DNA from: Trichocoleus sp. FACHB-40
GTDB lineage: Bacteria > Cyanobacteriota > Cyanobacteriia > Cyanobacteriales > FACHB-T130
Assembly (NCBI RefSeq): GCF_014695915.1
Contig: NZ_JACJPF010000103.1
Span: 1-64,000, forward strand
DNA length: 64,000 nt
Direction of reading: 5' to 3'
Below are positions 1 to 6,437 of the stretch, one piece after another; the stretch's first letter is position 1; each line of letters starts with the position of its first letter. Made by a program: the position numbers and the translations under genes. The notes beneath the pieces were generated by a model. The model worked only from the letters and a program-made list of their open reading frames with translations. It was not told the origin of the DNA and did not search any database.

Positions 1-225
1 TTTGTTGACCCCCGCATCTCAGAACCCAGGCGGCACTACATCAAACGAGCTTTAGCCAACGGGCAATGCGAGAAATACAGCTACACCTACGAAGACTCCC
101 ATATCTGGCACTTTGATGTCACGGTAGCGCCTCTGTATGGCTCGGAGGAGGTGATTACTGTCGTCCATGATGCCGCATCTTGGCAGCTGGGTTACTGGGT
201 TAATCGCCGAGTGAAATCTGAATAA
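1..225 (+). CDS. C-terminal part of PAS-like regulator (5' end outside window)
   Basis: The open frame runs from the window edge to TAA at 223-225. Its 74 residues match the C-terminus of the protein at 14620-15342 almost residue for residue (shared RISEPRRHYIKRALANGQ and SWQLG.WVNRR.KSE), so it is a close paralogue in opposite orientation. The fold looks PAS-like (inference). A clear intrinsic terminator follows. Function unknown; probably a regulator of the island. Confidence 0.7.
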   Translation, partial: FVDPRISEPRRHYIKRALANGQCEKYSYTYEDSHIWHFDVTVAPLYGSEEVITVVHDAASWQLGYWVNRRVKSE

Positions 226-233
226 TCCTCCTG

Positions 234-247
234 TGCGGAATTCCGCA
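234..247. repeat. 14-bp palindrome TGCGGAATTCCGCA, copy 1
   Basis: Perfect palindrome with an EcoRI core. Identical copies lie at 1239-1252, 2889-2902 and 16467-16480, with a one-mismatch copy at 28375-28388. I saw none right of 29.8 kb, so it looks island-specific. Confidence 0.7.
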
Positions 248-250
248 GAA

Positions 251-282
251 AACCCACCCTGGATGAGGGGTGGGTTTTTTAT
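251..282 (+). terminator. Intrinsic terminator
   Basis: Stem AACCCACCC (251-259) pairs with GGGTGGGTT (268-276) and is followed by a T tract. It ends the truncated PAS-like gene. Confidence 0.85.
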
Positions 283-312
283 TAGAAAGGAAGTTAGTCT
301 TGGTTTCTAACA

Positions 313-966
313 ATGATTAATCCTCCTGACGGTTTTACCCTTATTAAGCAATTTTGTACAGACGAAAAGCTGTTATCCGATCTTGCCGCTTATGCCCGTT
401 CCCTTCCCTGGCATGAAGCCCCTTGTCACCGCTGCGTCCTCCATGAAGGTAGAAAAAGGTGTGCTGCTGCCAAGGATGGGGATTTTTGGCGGCTGGACTT
501 AACCGCTGGAAAGGAAACCGTCAACATAAAAAACAGAGGGCCGGAATGGCGGGAGCTGGTTGCTAAGTTACCCAAATTTCCGCATCCACAGGAAGACTTC
601 CTGCCATCCTTCTTCCAAATAGCAAAGTATGACCCCTGTGCCATACTCGGAGCGCATAAGGATGACCCATTCAATTTTAGTCGGATGGCTTTTTTGGGCA
701 TTTGCGGAGATGCCCTTTTTAGCCTTCAAAAATCGGACGATGACCTAGCTGAAAAGTTCGAGGTCGAGTTAGAACCGGGTGATTTAGTGTTCCTCTCAGG
801 CGAGGCTTTTCTCAACTGGTATCACGGGGCGCGTAACCTTGACGCTGAAAGAATTATTTTGCTGATGGGAGACACCAGAGGTAGCCATGTTGAGGAGGGC
901 TGGAGGATTGTGAACGATACTCGTAAAATCCAAGCTGAGTTAAGAGAGCTTCTTAATAGCTTGTGA
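313..966 (+). CDS. AlkB-like 2-oxoglutarate/Fe(II) dioxygenase
   Basis: 217 residues. The C-terminal half has the AlkB-type iron triad: HKD (H115, D117) and H171 in WYHGARN, preceded by the typical turn EPGDLVFLSGEA and followed by R180 as a candidate 2-oxoglutarate ligand. AlkB proteins oxidatively remove alkyl groups from nucleic-acid bases; related enzymes on phages and islands may modify or protect their DNA. The N-terminal 90 residues are unlike E. coli AlkB. Substrate cannot be inferred. The gene stands alone between a terminator and a small ORF, in the opposite direction to the transposition operon. Confidence 0.7.
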   Translation: MINPPDGFTLIKQFCTDEKLLSDLAAYARSLPWHEAPCHRCVLHEGRKRCAAAKDGDFWRLDLTAGKETVNIKNRGPEWRELVAKLPKFPHPQEDFLPSFFQIAKYDPCAILGAHKDDPFNFSRMAFLGICGDALFSLQKSDDDLAEKFEVELEPGDLVFLSGEAFLNWYHGARNLDAERIILLMGDTRGSHVEEGWRIVNDTRKIQAELRELLNSL

Positions 967-1030
967 CGGCGCGTTGGAGCTAACTAAATTCCTCTAAAAT
1001 CAATCTGTTTCTTAAACAGCTATAAAATTT

Positions 1031-1225
1031 ATGCACAGAAGTCAAATCAATAGGTTGAGACAAGAACTAGGGATGCCTAGCTATCACACACCTAATCTTT
1101 GTTGGGATGATGGACAGCCAAAAACTGAAGATGACATGGTAATTGAAGGGCTACTATTGGAAATTCGGGATTTACAAAATAATGTGAAAGTGCTTACAGA
1201 AACTGTGTCCCGTTTGGTTAGCTAA
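1031..1225 (+). CDS. Small hypothetical protein (64 aa)
   Basis: Begins MHRSQINRLRQ and ends in a heptad-like segment (LLLEIRDLQNNVKVLTETVSRL) that could form a short coiled coil. No family recognised. It is followed by a perfect 30-bp palindrome that may terminate it. Confidence 0.5.
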   Translation: MHRSQINRLRQELGMPSYHTPNLCWDDGQPKTEDDMVIEGLLLEIRDLQNNVKVLTETVSRLVS

Positions 1226-1230
1226 ACCTA

Positions 1231-1260
1231 TCAATAAATGCGGAATTCCGCATTTATTGA
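1231..1260. repeat. Perfect 30-bp palindrome
   Basis: TCAATAAATGCGGAA followed by its exact reverse complement, containing the island's 14-bp palindrome at 1239-1252. It sits between convergent genes, so it may be a bidirectional terminator, but it has no T tract and could be a protein site. Confidence 0.7.
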
Positions 1261-1262
1261 AC

Positions 1263-1442
1263 TTACAACGCTTCAATCGCTTCTAGGATTGGGAGGCGTT
1301 CCTCTTCCGGGGTCAGGAACCTTACCTTATCGCGATCGCAGAAAATTTCTTTTCCGCAGACTTCCGCTCTGAGATACTTATTGCCAACTGAAAGAACCTT
1401 CGCCTTTCCCGTATAGGGAGAATCGCCCTTGCTCTTTATAAC
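1263..1442 (-). other. In-frame coding-like extension past the stop of the 1443-3242 gene
   Basis: Immediately after the TAA at 1443-1445 the same frame stays open for 59 codons (VIKSKGDSPYTGKAKVL... to ...ILEAIEAL) before a second TAA at 1263-1265. It has protein-like composition but no ATG, GTG or TTG start. Either the upstream stop is a recent nonsense mutation, or the stop is read through, or this is a decayed C-terminal domain. Confidence 0.45.
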
Positions 1443-3242
1443 TTAGATGATCTCGCCAGCACTCATCTCCCGTACCTCTGCCACCTCTGGTTTCTCCGGT
1501 TCTTCATAGTCCTCCCCATTATCAGCAGAGACGCTAGGAGGCTCTAGGGCGACATTCCCTACACTGTGCAGCTCCAGATAGAACCGGAAAGCCTGAAACT
1601 TTTTGCCTAAATAAATTGCCACTTCCATTGGAGGTCTGCCGTCCCCCTCCAGGTAGCAGATGCCGCCAGCCATCTTGACAAGCTTCAAGAAGCCTTTGCT
1701 GTCAGTCATGGCTACGGACATCGTTATAATCGCGCTTTCTATGGCTCCTGATTGATAGGAGCTTTGGAGATTTGAAAGTATTTGATGGAATTCCCTCGTT
1801 CCGCTAGTCTGGCTAATTGAATTCTCGCTGGCATATACAGCAACCGACTTAGACACAGACAGAAAATCTTCTAGCTGCGAGAGAGACTTGGGAGCAAGAT
1901 AGTCTGTCTCTGGGGATTCGAGGGTTGATGCGATCGCTCTCTCCAATGGAGTCTCCGGCTCCGGACGCGCCGCCTTTCCGACATACTCAACATCACCATC
2001 CCTCAAAGCAATGTATTCTTCCCGGTTCTGGAACTTGAATCGCATTGAGCCGTCCTTGTTTTGCTCAATGAACTCAACAACCTGCCCAATCTTTTCAGGG
2101 TACGCGCCGATGATTTTGTACAAGTCACCCTTGCAATACTTTGCTGCCGATCCGCCACCTCCTCCACCGCCGCCAGACTTAGGCTTAGGGTTGCTGGGAT
2201 TGGGAGGGGTAATTTGCTTGAGGTATTCCTCAATTAATTCAGTGGGTATCTTCTTTAAATGTTCCCCTGGATACCCCGCCTCAGACGAACCCACATTCCA
2301 CTTAACGACAAATGGGTTTGGGCTAGATTTAATAATGTCTGTAACCCGCCCATAAACCTGAATCAAATTCGGGTTTTCTAGCCGCTCGATAGCGAAATCA
2401 TAGTTTTGTTTTTGGGCAACGTAATCGCCGACGGCAAAATCAAAACTTTCAGCCAGAGTCTTTAAATCATTTCGTCGAACCTCAATCACAGACTCCGGCT
2501 GACCGAGAATGCGGACATAAACTTTATTTGGGTCTGAGGGCTGGGAGGTAGTAGAGATGTAAACCTCTGTTCCTGGTTTCAGAAACCCATAAGCGTCTTC
2601 AGTCATGCCAGCTTTGATTTTGCCGGGTACTTCCTTCCCCTGGTAGTAAAAAATTTCATCTTCTACTGGTTGTTGCGAAGCCGTAGGCAAGGAGCCAGCA
2701 GTATCGCGGCGAGGCTTGCCTACTATCCGATTCACCACCTCTTCTATTTGGCTCATGGTGGGTTTGCCTCTGTCCTTAAGGCACTCGCTCCATGCTCCCA
2801 AAACCTTCTGTTCTTGCTCCTCTGGCTCTGTATTCTTCAGCAGTGTCGCCAAAGGTAAGCACTGGGATTTATTTTTAGGCAGAACCTCTGCGGAATTCCG
2901 CAGAAATATCGCGATTACTTTGGCAGCATCAATTAGCTCGTAAGCTGTCCTCACGCTGAGTTCCCAGCGTTTCTCGCAGTATTGCTCAAAGGTTTCGGCG
3001 TACTTCAGGTAATGCCGATTCTCATTGATACATTGAAGTGCCAAGCCTTTGATAAAGTCAACTTTGAAACCTCTAGACAGAGCGAGTTCGCAGCTTTCCA
3101 ACGCTTTCTCATCTGCCTTGGAGAGGGTTTTAAGTTTCGGTAGATCAACCGCATCTATCGAATCACTCATTACAATGCCTTCGAGTTCTTCAAGCGAAAG
3201 CAAATTGTTACTGCTACTTACCGACAAAGAGTTATTAGCCAT
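1443..3242 (-). CDS. Large DNA-binding-like protein of the early operon (599 aa)
   Basis: The N-terminal 170 residues resemble plasmid/phage HTH proteins (YAETFEQYCEKRWELSVRTAYELIDA), a pattern also seen in the chromosomal protein at 54367-55404. The middle holds several KOW/Tudor-like repeats of the form 'GMTEDAYGFLKPGTEVYIS', 'FAVGDYVAQ' and 'YCKGDLYKIIGAYPEKIGQVVEFIEQNKDGSMRFKF', separated by a proline and glycine linker. The C-terminus is acidic. Role unknown; perhaps a partition or replication adaptor. It is the last gene of the minus-strand operon starting at the transposase. One 14-bp palindrome lies inside the gene at 2889-2902. Confidence 0.7.
   Translation of the reverse strand: MANNSLSVSSSNNLLSLEELEGIVMSDSIDAVDLPKLKTLSKADEKALESCELALSRGFKVDFIKGLALQCINENRHYLKYAETFEQYCEKRWELSVRTAYELIDAAKVIAIFLRNSAEVLPKNKSQCLPLATLLKNTEPEEQEQKVLGAWSECLKDRGKPTMSQIEEVVNRIVGKPRRDTAGSLPTASQQPVEDEIFYYQGKEVPGKIKAGMTEDAYGFLKPGTEVYISTTSQPSDPNKVYVRILGQPESVIEVRRNDLKTLAESFDFAVGDYVAQKQNYDFAIERLENPNLIQVYGRVTDIIKSSPNPFVVKWNVGSSEAGYPGEHLKKIPTELIEEYLKQITPPNPSNPKPKSGGGGGGGGSAAKYCKGDLYKIIGAYPEKIGQVVEFIEQNKDGSMRFKFQNREEYIALRDGDVEYVGKAARPEPETPLERAIASTLESPETDYLAPKSLSQLEDFLSVSKSVAVYASENSISQTSGTREFHQILSNLQSSYQSGAIESAIITMSVAMTDSKGFLKLVKMAGGICYLEGDGRPPMEVAIYLGKKFQAFRFYLELHSVGNVALEPPSVSADNGEDYEEPEKPEVAEVREMSAGEII
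2889..2902. repeat. 14-bp palindrome TGCGGAATTCCGCA, copy 3
   Basis: Same palindrome as at 234 and 1239, here inside a coding region, where it reads through without breaking the frame. Confidence 0.65.
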
Positions 3243-3262
3243 GATTCTTTAATTCCTTGTTG

Positions 3263-3514
3263 TTAATTGATTCGCACCAAGTCGGACAGTTGAAAAACTT
3301 CCGGTAGCCGCTTGTATACGTGTCCACATTCGCCAAAATTCGACTTTGTTCTTTGACCCTGATGCTCGGACAAATACACCCCCTCAAAGGCGACAGACGC
3401 TACCAAAAATTCTTGATTGTGATAGCGGCTACCCAGGCGTTCGACGCGAACGCGGTCGAGGGGTTGGAGGACTCGGCGGCGATATGGGCGGAAAGGAATG
3501 TAATTCTGTTGCAT
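3263..3514 (-). CDS. Small hypothetical protein (83 aa)
   Basis: Begins MQQNYIPFRPYRRRVLQPLDRVRVE; the body looks like a small SH3/KOW barrel (VRVERLGSRYHNQEFLVASVAFEGVYL). It lies 20 nt upstream of the 599-aa gene, within the early operon. It may interact with the KOW-like repeats of that neighbour (inference). Confidence 0.6.
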   Translation of the reverse strand: MQQNYIPFRPYRRRVLQPLDRVRVERLGSRYHNQEFLVASVAFEGVYLSEHQGQRTKSNFGECGHVYKRLPEVFQLSDLVRIN

Positions 3515-3662
3515 TGTTCTCTTCTTGTTTGTATTGGAATGTGTCGCATTTGCCGCACTTGATTAAGGCGGGTAGGGATTCCTTTTTGCTGAGGGAAATC
3601 GCACAACCCCTAGCGAATCCGCATACCCAGCAAGGCTCCGGCAGTGTCACGGGGTAGGACAT
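3429..3662 (-). CDS. Possible zinc-ribbon protein overlapping the next gene
   Basis: The N-terminal 50 residues contain two CxxC knuckles (PCWVCG and IKCGKC), typical of a zinc ribbon. The last 28 residues are proline and arginine rich and overlap the start of the 83-aa gene in another frame, so the true end is doubtful; the gene may have lost its stop or be decaying. Its start overlaps the stop of the 3662-4252 gene by one base. Confidence 0.4.
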   Translation of the reverse strand: MSYPVTLPEPCWVCGFARGCAISLSKKESLPALIKCGKCDTFQYKQEENNATELHSFPPISPPSPPTPRPRSRRTPG

Positions 3663-4252
3663 CAATCGTCAGTTTTGTATTGACTGGTGTAGGTCAAAAC
3701 TGAAACAACCCAAACTAAATCTGGGCGAGTTCGTGCTAATTCACCCGGATAAACGGTGAAAAACTTCTTCAAGTTTTTGCAATGTATTAATGTTGAATGC
3801 TCCCCTTTATGAGGTTTCAACAGCTTTACAAATTCAGGGATTTCTAGCCAGCGGTAAACAACGTGCTTGTTGCATTTAAGAGCCTCTGAGAGTTGGGTTA
3901 GGGAATAGTAATCGCCTTCTACTCTCCGGCTGTACCCTAAGTAATTAATCTGCTTTTGTAGGGAATCCCTCGTTCTACCGTTCCAACCTTTACTGCGGCA
4001 TAAACTATTCAAGCGTCCGAGAATCGTGGATATCGGTTCGCTGCCTGCGTGTTCTTCCAAAAGCTGAATCTCTTCTGGTTCCCAGCGGCGCAGTCGGAGG
4101 CAGCGAGTCAAGTTCATCTCGGCAGCTTTGCGTCTAATTGCCCCTTCGCTCCTACCGAGTTTTTTAGATAAAAGCTCAGAAGATGGCTTTGTGCCATCAT
4201 ATTCGGCGATTAATAAGTCCTGGTCTTGCTGCGACCAACGAGTTGTTTTCAC
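3662..4252 (-). CDS. Myb/SANT-like DNA-binding protein (196 aa)
   Basis: Started at GTG 4252, which overlaps the upstream TGA (GTGA), the usual sign of translational coupling. Residues 1-50 (TTRWSQQDQDLLIAEYDG...LGRSEGAIRRKAAEM) and about 53-100 form two Myb/SANT-like repeats with the expected tryptophans. A third HTH (YSLTQLSEALKCNKHVVYRW) follows, ending with a domain of the kind that binds operator DNA. Third or fourth gene of the early operon; probably a regulator of transposition or excision. Confidence 0.65.
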   Translation of the reverse strand: MKTTRWSQQDQDLLIAEYDGTKPSSELLSKKLGRSEGAIRRKAAEMNLTRCLRLRRWEPEEIQLLEEHAGSEPISTILGRLNSLCRSKGWNGRTRDSLQKQINYLGYSRRVEGDYYSLTQLSEALKCNKHVVYRWLEIPEFVKLLKPHKGEHSTLIHCKNLKKFFTVYPGELARTRPDLVWVVSVLTYTSQYKTDD

Positions 4253-4566
4253 AGCCCACCTCCTGCAATCTTGCCGATTTCCTGCAAGCGCCGTTGTAAG
4301 CAATCAATTTGATAGTTCAAGATTCTTTGATCAGCAACAGAACGCTCTTTTTGAGCGATCGCATCCAGCAATTCACCAAACGCAGTAATTGCCATCTGGC
4401 GAGTTACATCTACAGGCTGGGCTTCCATCCAACCGCGAAACTCACTAAGCGCTTTGCGTTTGGCTTCTGGTGTAAGAGCTTCTGGCATCACGCCGCTAAA
4501 TCTCTTCACTGAAGCAATGATTTCCTTTAGCTGGTAGGCGGCGAAGTCTGGGTTTACTTGGTTCAT
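4249..4566 (-). CDS. Hypothetical protein with C-terminal coiled coil (105 aa)
   Basis: Start ATG 4566 (MNQVNPDF) overlaps the stop of the zinc-ribbon gene (TGATG), so the longer start at 4623 is unlikely. The protein is helical: YQLKEIIASVKRF and a C-terminal segment with leucine spacing (ILNYQIDCLQRRLQEIGK). No family recognised. Coupled on both sides by 1-4 nt overlaps within the early operon. Confidence 0.6.
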   Translation of the reverse strand: MNQVNPDFAAYQLKEIIASVKRFSGVMPEALTPEAKRKALSEFRGWMEAQPVDVTRQMAITAFGELLDAIAQKERSVADQRILNYQIDCLQRRLQEIGKIAGGGL

Positions 4567-4742
4567 CAGACGCTCTCTCCCTCTACTGGATTGCACGGTC
4601 TGACTCGCTCGTAAGTTGTCCATCTAGCTTCACAATCAAGGCATTGCCGCCGCCGTTTGATGTGAAAAGGGGAGCTTCTAGTTTGGAGAATTTTGTTATT
4701 GAAGGTGGAACACTGGGGGCATTTCATTCCGGCCTCGTTCAT
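4566..4742 (-). CDS. NrdR-type zinc-ribbon mini-protein (58 aa)
   Basis: Too short for most gene finders. The sequence MKCPQC...IKRRRQCLDCEARWTTYERV matches the N-terminal zinc ribbon of the repressor NrdR (MxCPxC ... RRRQC..C..RFTTYE), but the ATP-cone domain that senses dNTPs is missing. A ribosome site (GAGG, 8 nt from ATG 4742) supports the start, and TGATG couples it to the next gene. It could bind NrdR boxes without nucleotide control or act on island DNA (inference). Confidence 0.65.
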   Translation of the reverse strand: MNEAGMKCPQCSTFNNKILQTRSSPFHIKRRRQCLDCEARWTTYERVRPCNPVEGESV

Positions 4743-4764
4743 TTGTTTTTCCTCAAATAAAGTT

Positions 4765-4789
4765 GGCGCACGGTTGATGCCCGTGCGCC
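4765..4789 (-). terminator. Hairpin in the early operon
   Basis: GGCGCACGG (4765-4773) pairs with CCGTGCGCC (4781-4789). Both flanks are AT-rich but the T tract is weak, so it may attenuate rather than end transcription between the 80-aa gene and the zinc-ribbon gene. Confidence 0.55.
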
Positions 4790-4794
4790 TTTAA

Positions 4795-5037
4795 TTAGTC
4801 GGAAGGTAGGTCGCAAATTAAGGTACTCAAATCATTTCTAAGGTCGGATGACCAGGAAAGTCTGCGGATTAAACAAGCAGCGAGGATTTCCGCCTGGTTG
4901 CGGTCGATATCAGAAACTTCAAACCAGTAGTCAACATCTTCCAAAATCCGCTCTACCAGTTCCTCAATTGCTGCTTGTAGGGCGATAGGGTAGAGGGTCG
5001 TAACGCGATCGCCTTGCTGTCTGGGAAGACTATCCAT
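4795..5037 (-). CDS. Small hypothetical protein (80 aa)
   Basis: Acidic helical protein (ALQAAIEELVERILEDVDYWFEVSDIDRNQAEILAACLI). Its start overlaps the end of the winged-helix gene by 8 nt. No family recognised. Confidence 0.6.
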   Translation of the reverse strand: MDSLPRQQGDRVTTLYPIALQAAIEELVERILEDVDYWFEVSDIDRNQAEILAACLIRRLSWSSDLRNDLSTLICDLPSD

Positions 5038-5602
5038 TTGCTGCTACCTCCAGATGCACGTCGTAATAAGTTTTGGTGTTGAAGTCGAGGACTTGTTCTC
5101 GCTTCCCTAATCGGCAAACAGTAGGAGAAATCGGGCCAGTGTTCCGCGCCAGCATATAAACTCGCTTAGATGCGGATCTCCTGGCATCTGGGTTCAGCAG
5201 ATGTAAGAACCCAGTGCGGCAAAGGAAATTGACATATTTCCACGCCACCTTGCTTGGGACTTCGGCTGTTCCTTGCAAATCAGCTAGAGTGAATTTTTTT
5301 AGGATGCGGATTGCTTTCCACATCCGAGCCTTGGGATCAAGGTTCCCTTGAATGTTGGGGTCGAAGATACCATCCACGTCAATTACGGGTGCATATACTC
5401 CTGTATCTCGCACCATTTTGTAGATAGGAAATCTCTCATCCTTGCCAATCAAAAGTAGATATCCCGCGTTCCTCAAATGCCGACAGTAGGCAACAGTTGT
5501 CGCAAGTCCAACCTGCGCGTCTTTCTGCAATCGCTCAGTGTTGAAGGTTCCCAACTCTTTCATCGACTGCCACAAAATTTGATGTTGAGGAAATTTTTTC
5601 AT
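5030..5602 (-). CDS. Winged-helix DNA-binding protein (190 aa)
   Basis: Contains two wHTH-like units: residues 1-60 (FNTERLQKDAQVGLATTVAYCRHLRNAGYLLLIG) and 90-150 (FTLADLQGTAEVPSKVAWKYVNFLCRTGFL). Its start overlaps the MuB-like ATPase stop by 4 nt (ATGA). Position right after the transposase and ATPase recalls accessory transposition or early regulatory genes of Mu. It is not a TniQ/TnsD protein: no zinc-binding motifs are present. Confidence 0.65.
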   Translation of the reverse strand: MKKFPQHQILWQSMKELGTFNTERLQKDAQVGLATTVAYCRHLRNAGYLLLIGKDERFPIYKMVRDTGVYAPVIDVDGIFDPNIQGNLDPKARMWKAIRILKKFTLADLQGTAEVPSKVAWKYVNFLCRTGFLHLLNPDARRSASKRVYMLARNTGPISPTVCRLGKREQVLDFNTKTYYDVHLEVAANG

Positions 5603-6360
5603 CTCATCCCCCCGCGTTTACCGCGTTGAATTTGTGCGTACTGGTTAGCAGTCATTGCTTCCCAGCCTTGGGTTTTGGATACTTCCTCAATCTCCGCAAG
5701 GCGCAAAACAAAGCGTCCAATGCTCCCCTGTGTTTGCTTGAAGATTTCAATTAACAAATCTTCATCCAAGTGGATGCCGCAGCAACTATCGGCGACTGTT
5801 CGCGCATCGTCCTCAGTCATCGGGCCGAACCGGATTCGCTGCGAGATCCGGCGATCTAGTTGCTCCCGATGTGCCAGCTTTGCTTCTAGATGCTCCATGC
5901 CCACCAGGATGATTGGGCTTTCCGCACGGTCATGAATTACGCGAAGGGTTTCCAGCATCGCCAAGCCTTTTGTGCTGATAGCTGGCGACGCTGGACTGCG
6001 GTGGCTGAAGAAATAATCAGCCTCGTCTACAAACAAACCTCTTCGGGTTTCGCTCAAAATTTTGATGACTGCATCTTCCATATCTTTCGTGCGATGAAGC
6101 GGTGCAGCCCCCAACTCCCGGATGATGTCTCGGAGCATGGTCGCGGGTGTCCAATTGGGGGAGGCAGAAACATAGTAGGCATCTGTAGTGGCCGCGAGGT
6201 TTGCGATCGCAGTCGTTTTGCCTGTACCGGACTGGCCGGAGAGAACGGCAAACTTGACATTTACTAATGCTGGCTGCCGAAGCAAAGATTCATAAGCAAG
6301 CCTCAATTTGCGGCGGTTGCTTGTGTTCGCTAAAGTCTTAGTCTTGTCGCTACTTGCCAT
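5599..6360 (-). CDS. MuB/TnsC-like AAA+ transposition ATPase
   Basis: Started at ATG 6360 (MASSDKTKTL), 7-8 nt after a GAGGT ribosome site; a longer frame to 6414 lacks one. 253 residues with Walker A (SGQSGTGKTT), Walker B (RGLFVDEADYFF), sensor-like segment and a C-terminal helical domain. MuB-type ATPases coat target DNA, choose the insertion site and activate the DDE transposase. It lacks the N-terminal HTH of Mu B. Immediately downstream of the transposase. Confidence 0.85.
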   Translation of the reverse strand: MASSDKTKTLANTSNRRKLRLAYESLLRQPALVNVKFAVLSGQSGTGKTTAIANLAATTDAYYVSASPNWTPATMLRDIIRELGAAPLHRTKDMEDAVIKILSETRRGLFVDEADYFFSHRSPASPAISTKGLAMLETLRVIHDRAESPIILVGMEHLEAKLAHREQLDRRISQRIRFGPMTEDDARTVADSCCGIHLDEDLLIEIFKQTQGSIGRFVLRLAEIEEVSKTQGWEAMTANQYAQIQRGKRGGMR

Positions 6361-6437
6361 ATAATTGACCTCAAAACGTGGAGTTTTTGCCCCAGGCACT
6401 GAATTGGAACCCATTACCTGGGGATTTTTCTTTTGAA

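Noticed and set aside
2011-2355. Plus-strand frame with a poly-proline run.
   Set aside because: Antisense shadow of the glycine-rich linker of the 599-aa protein.
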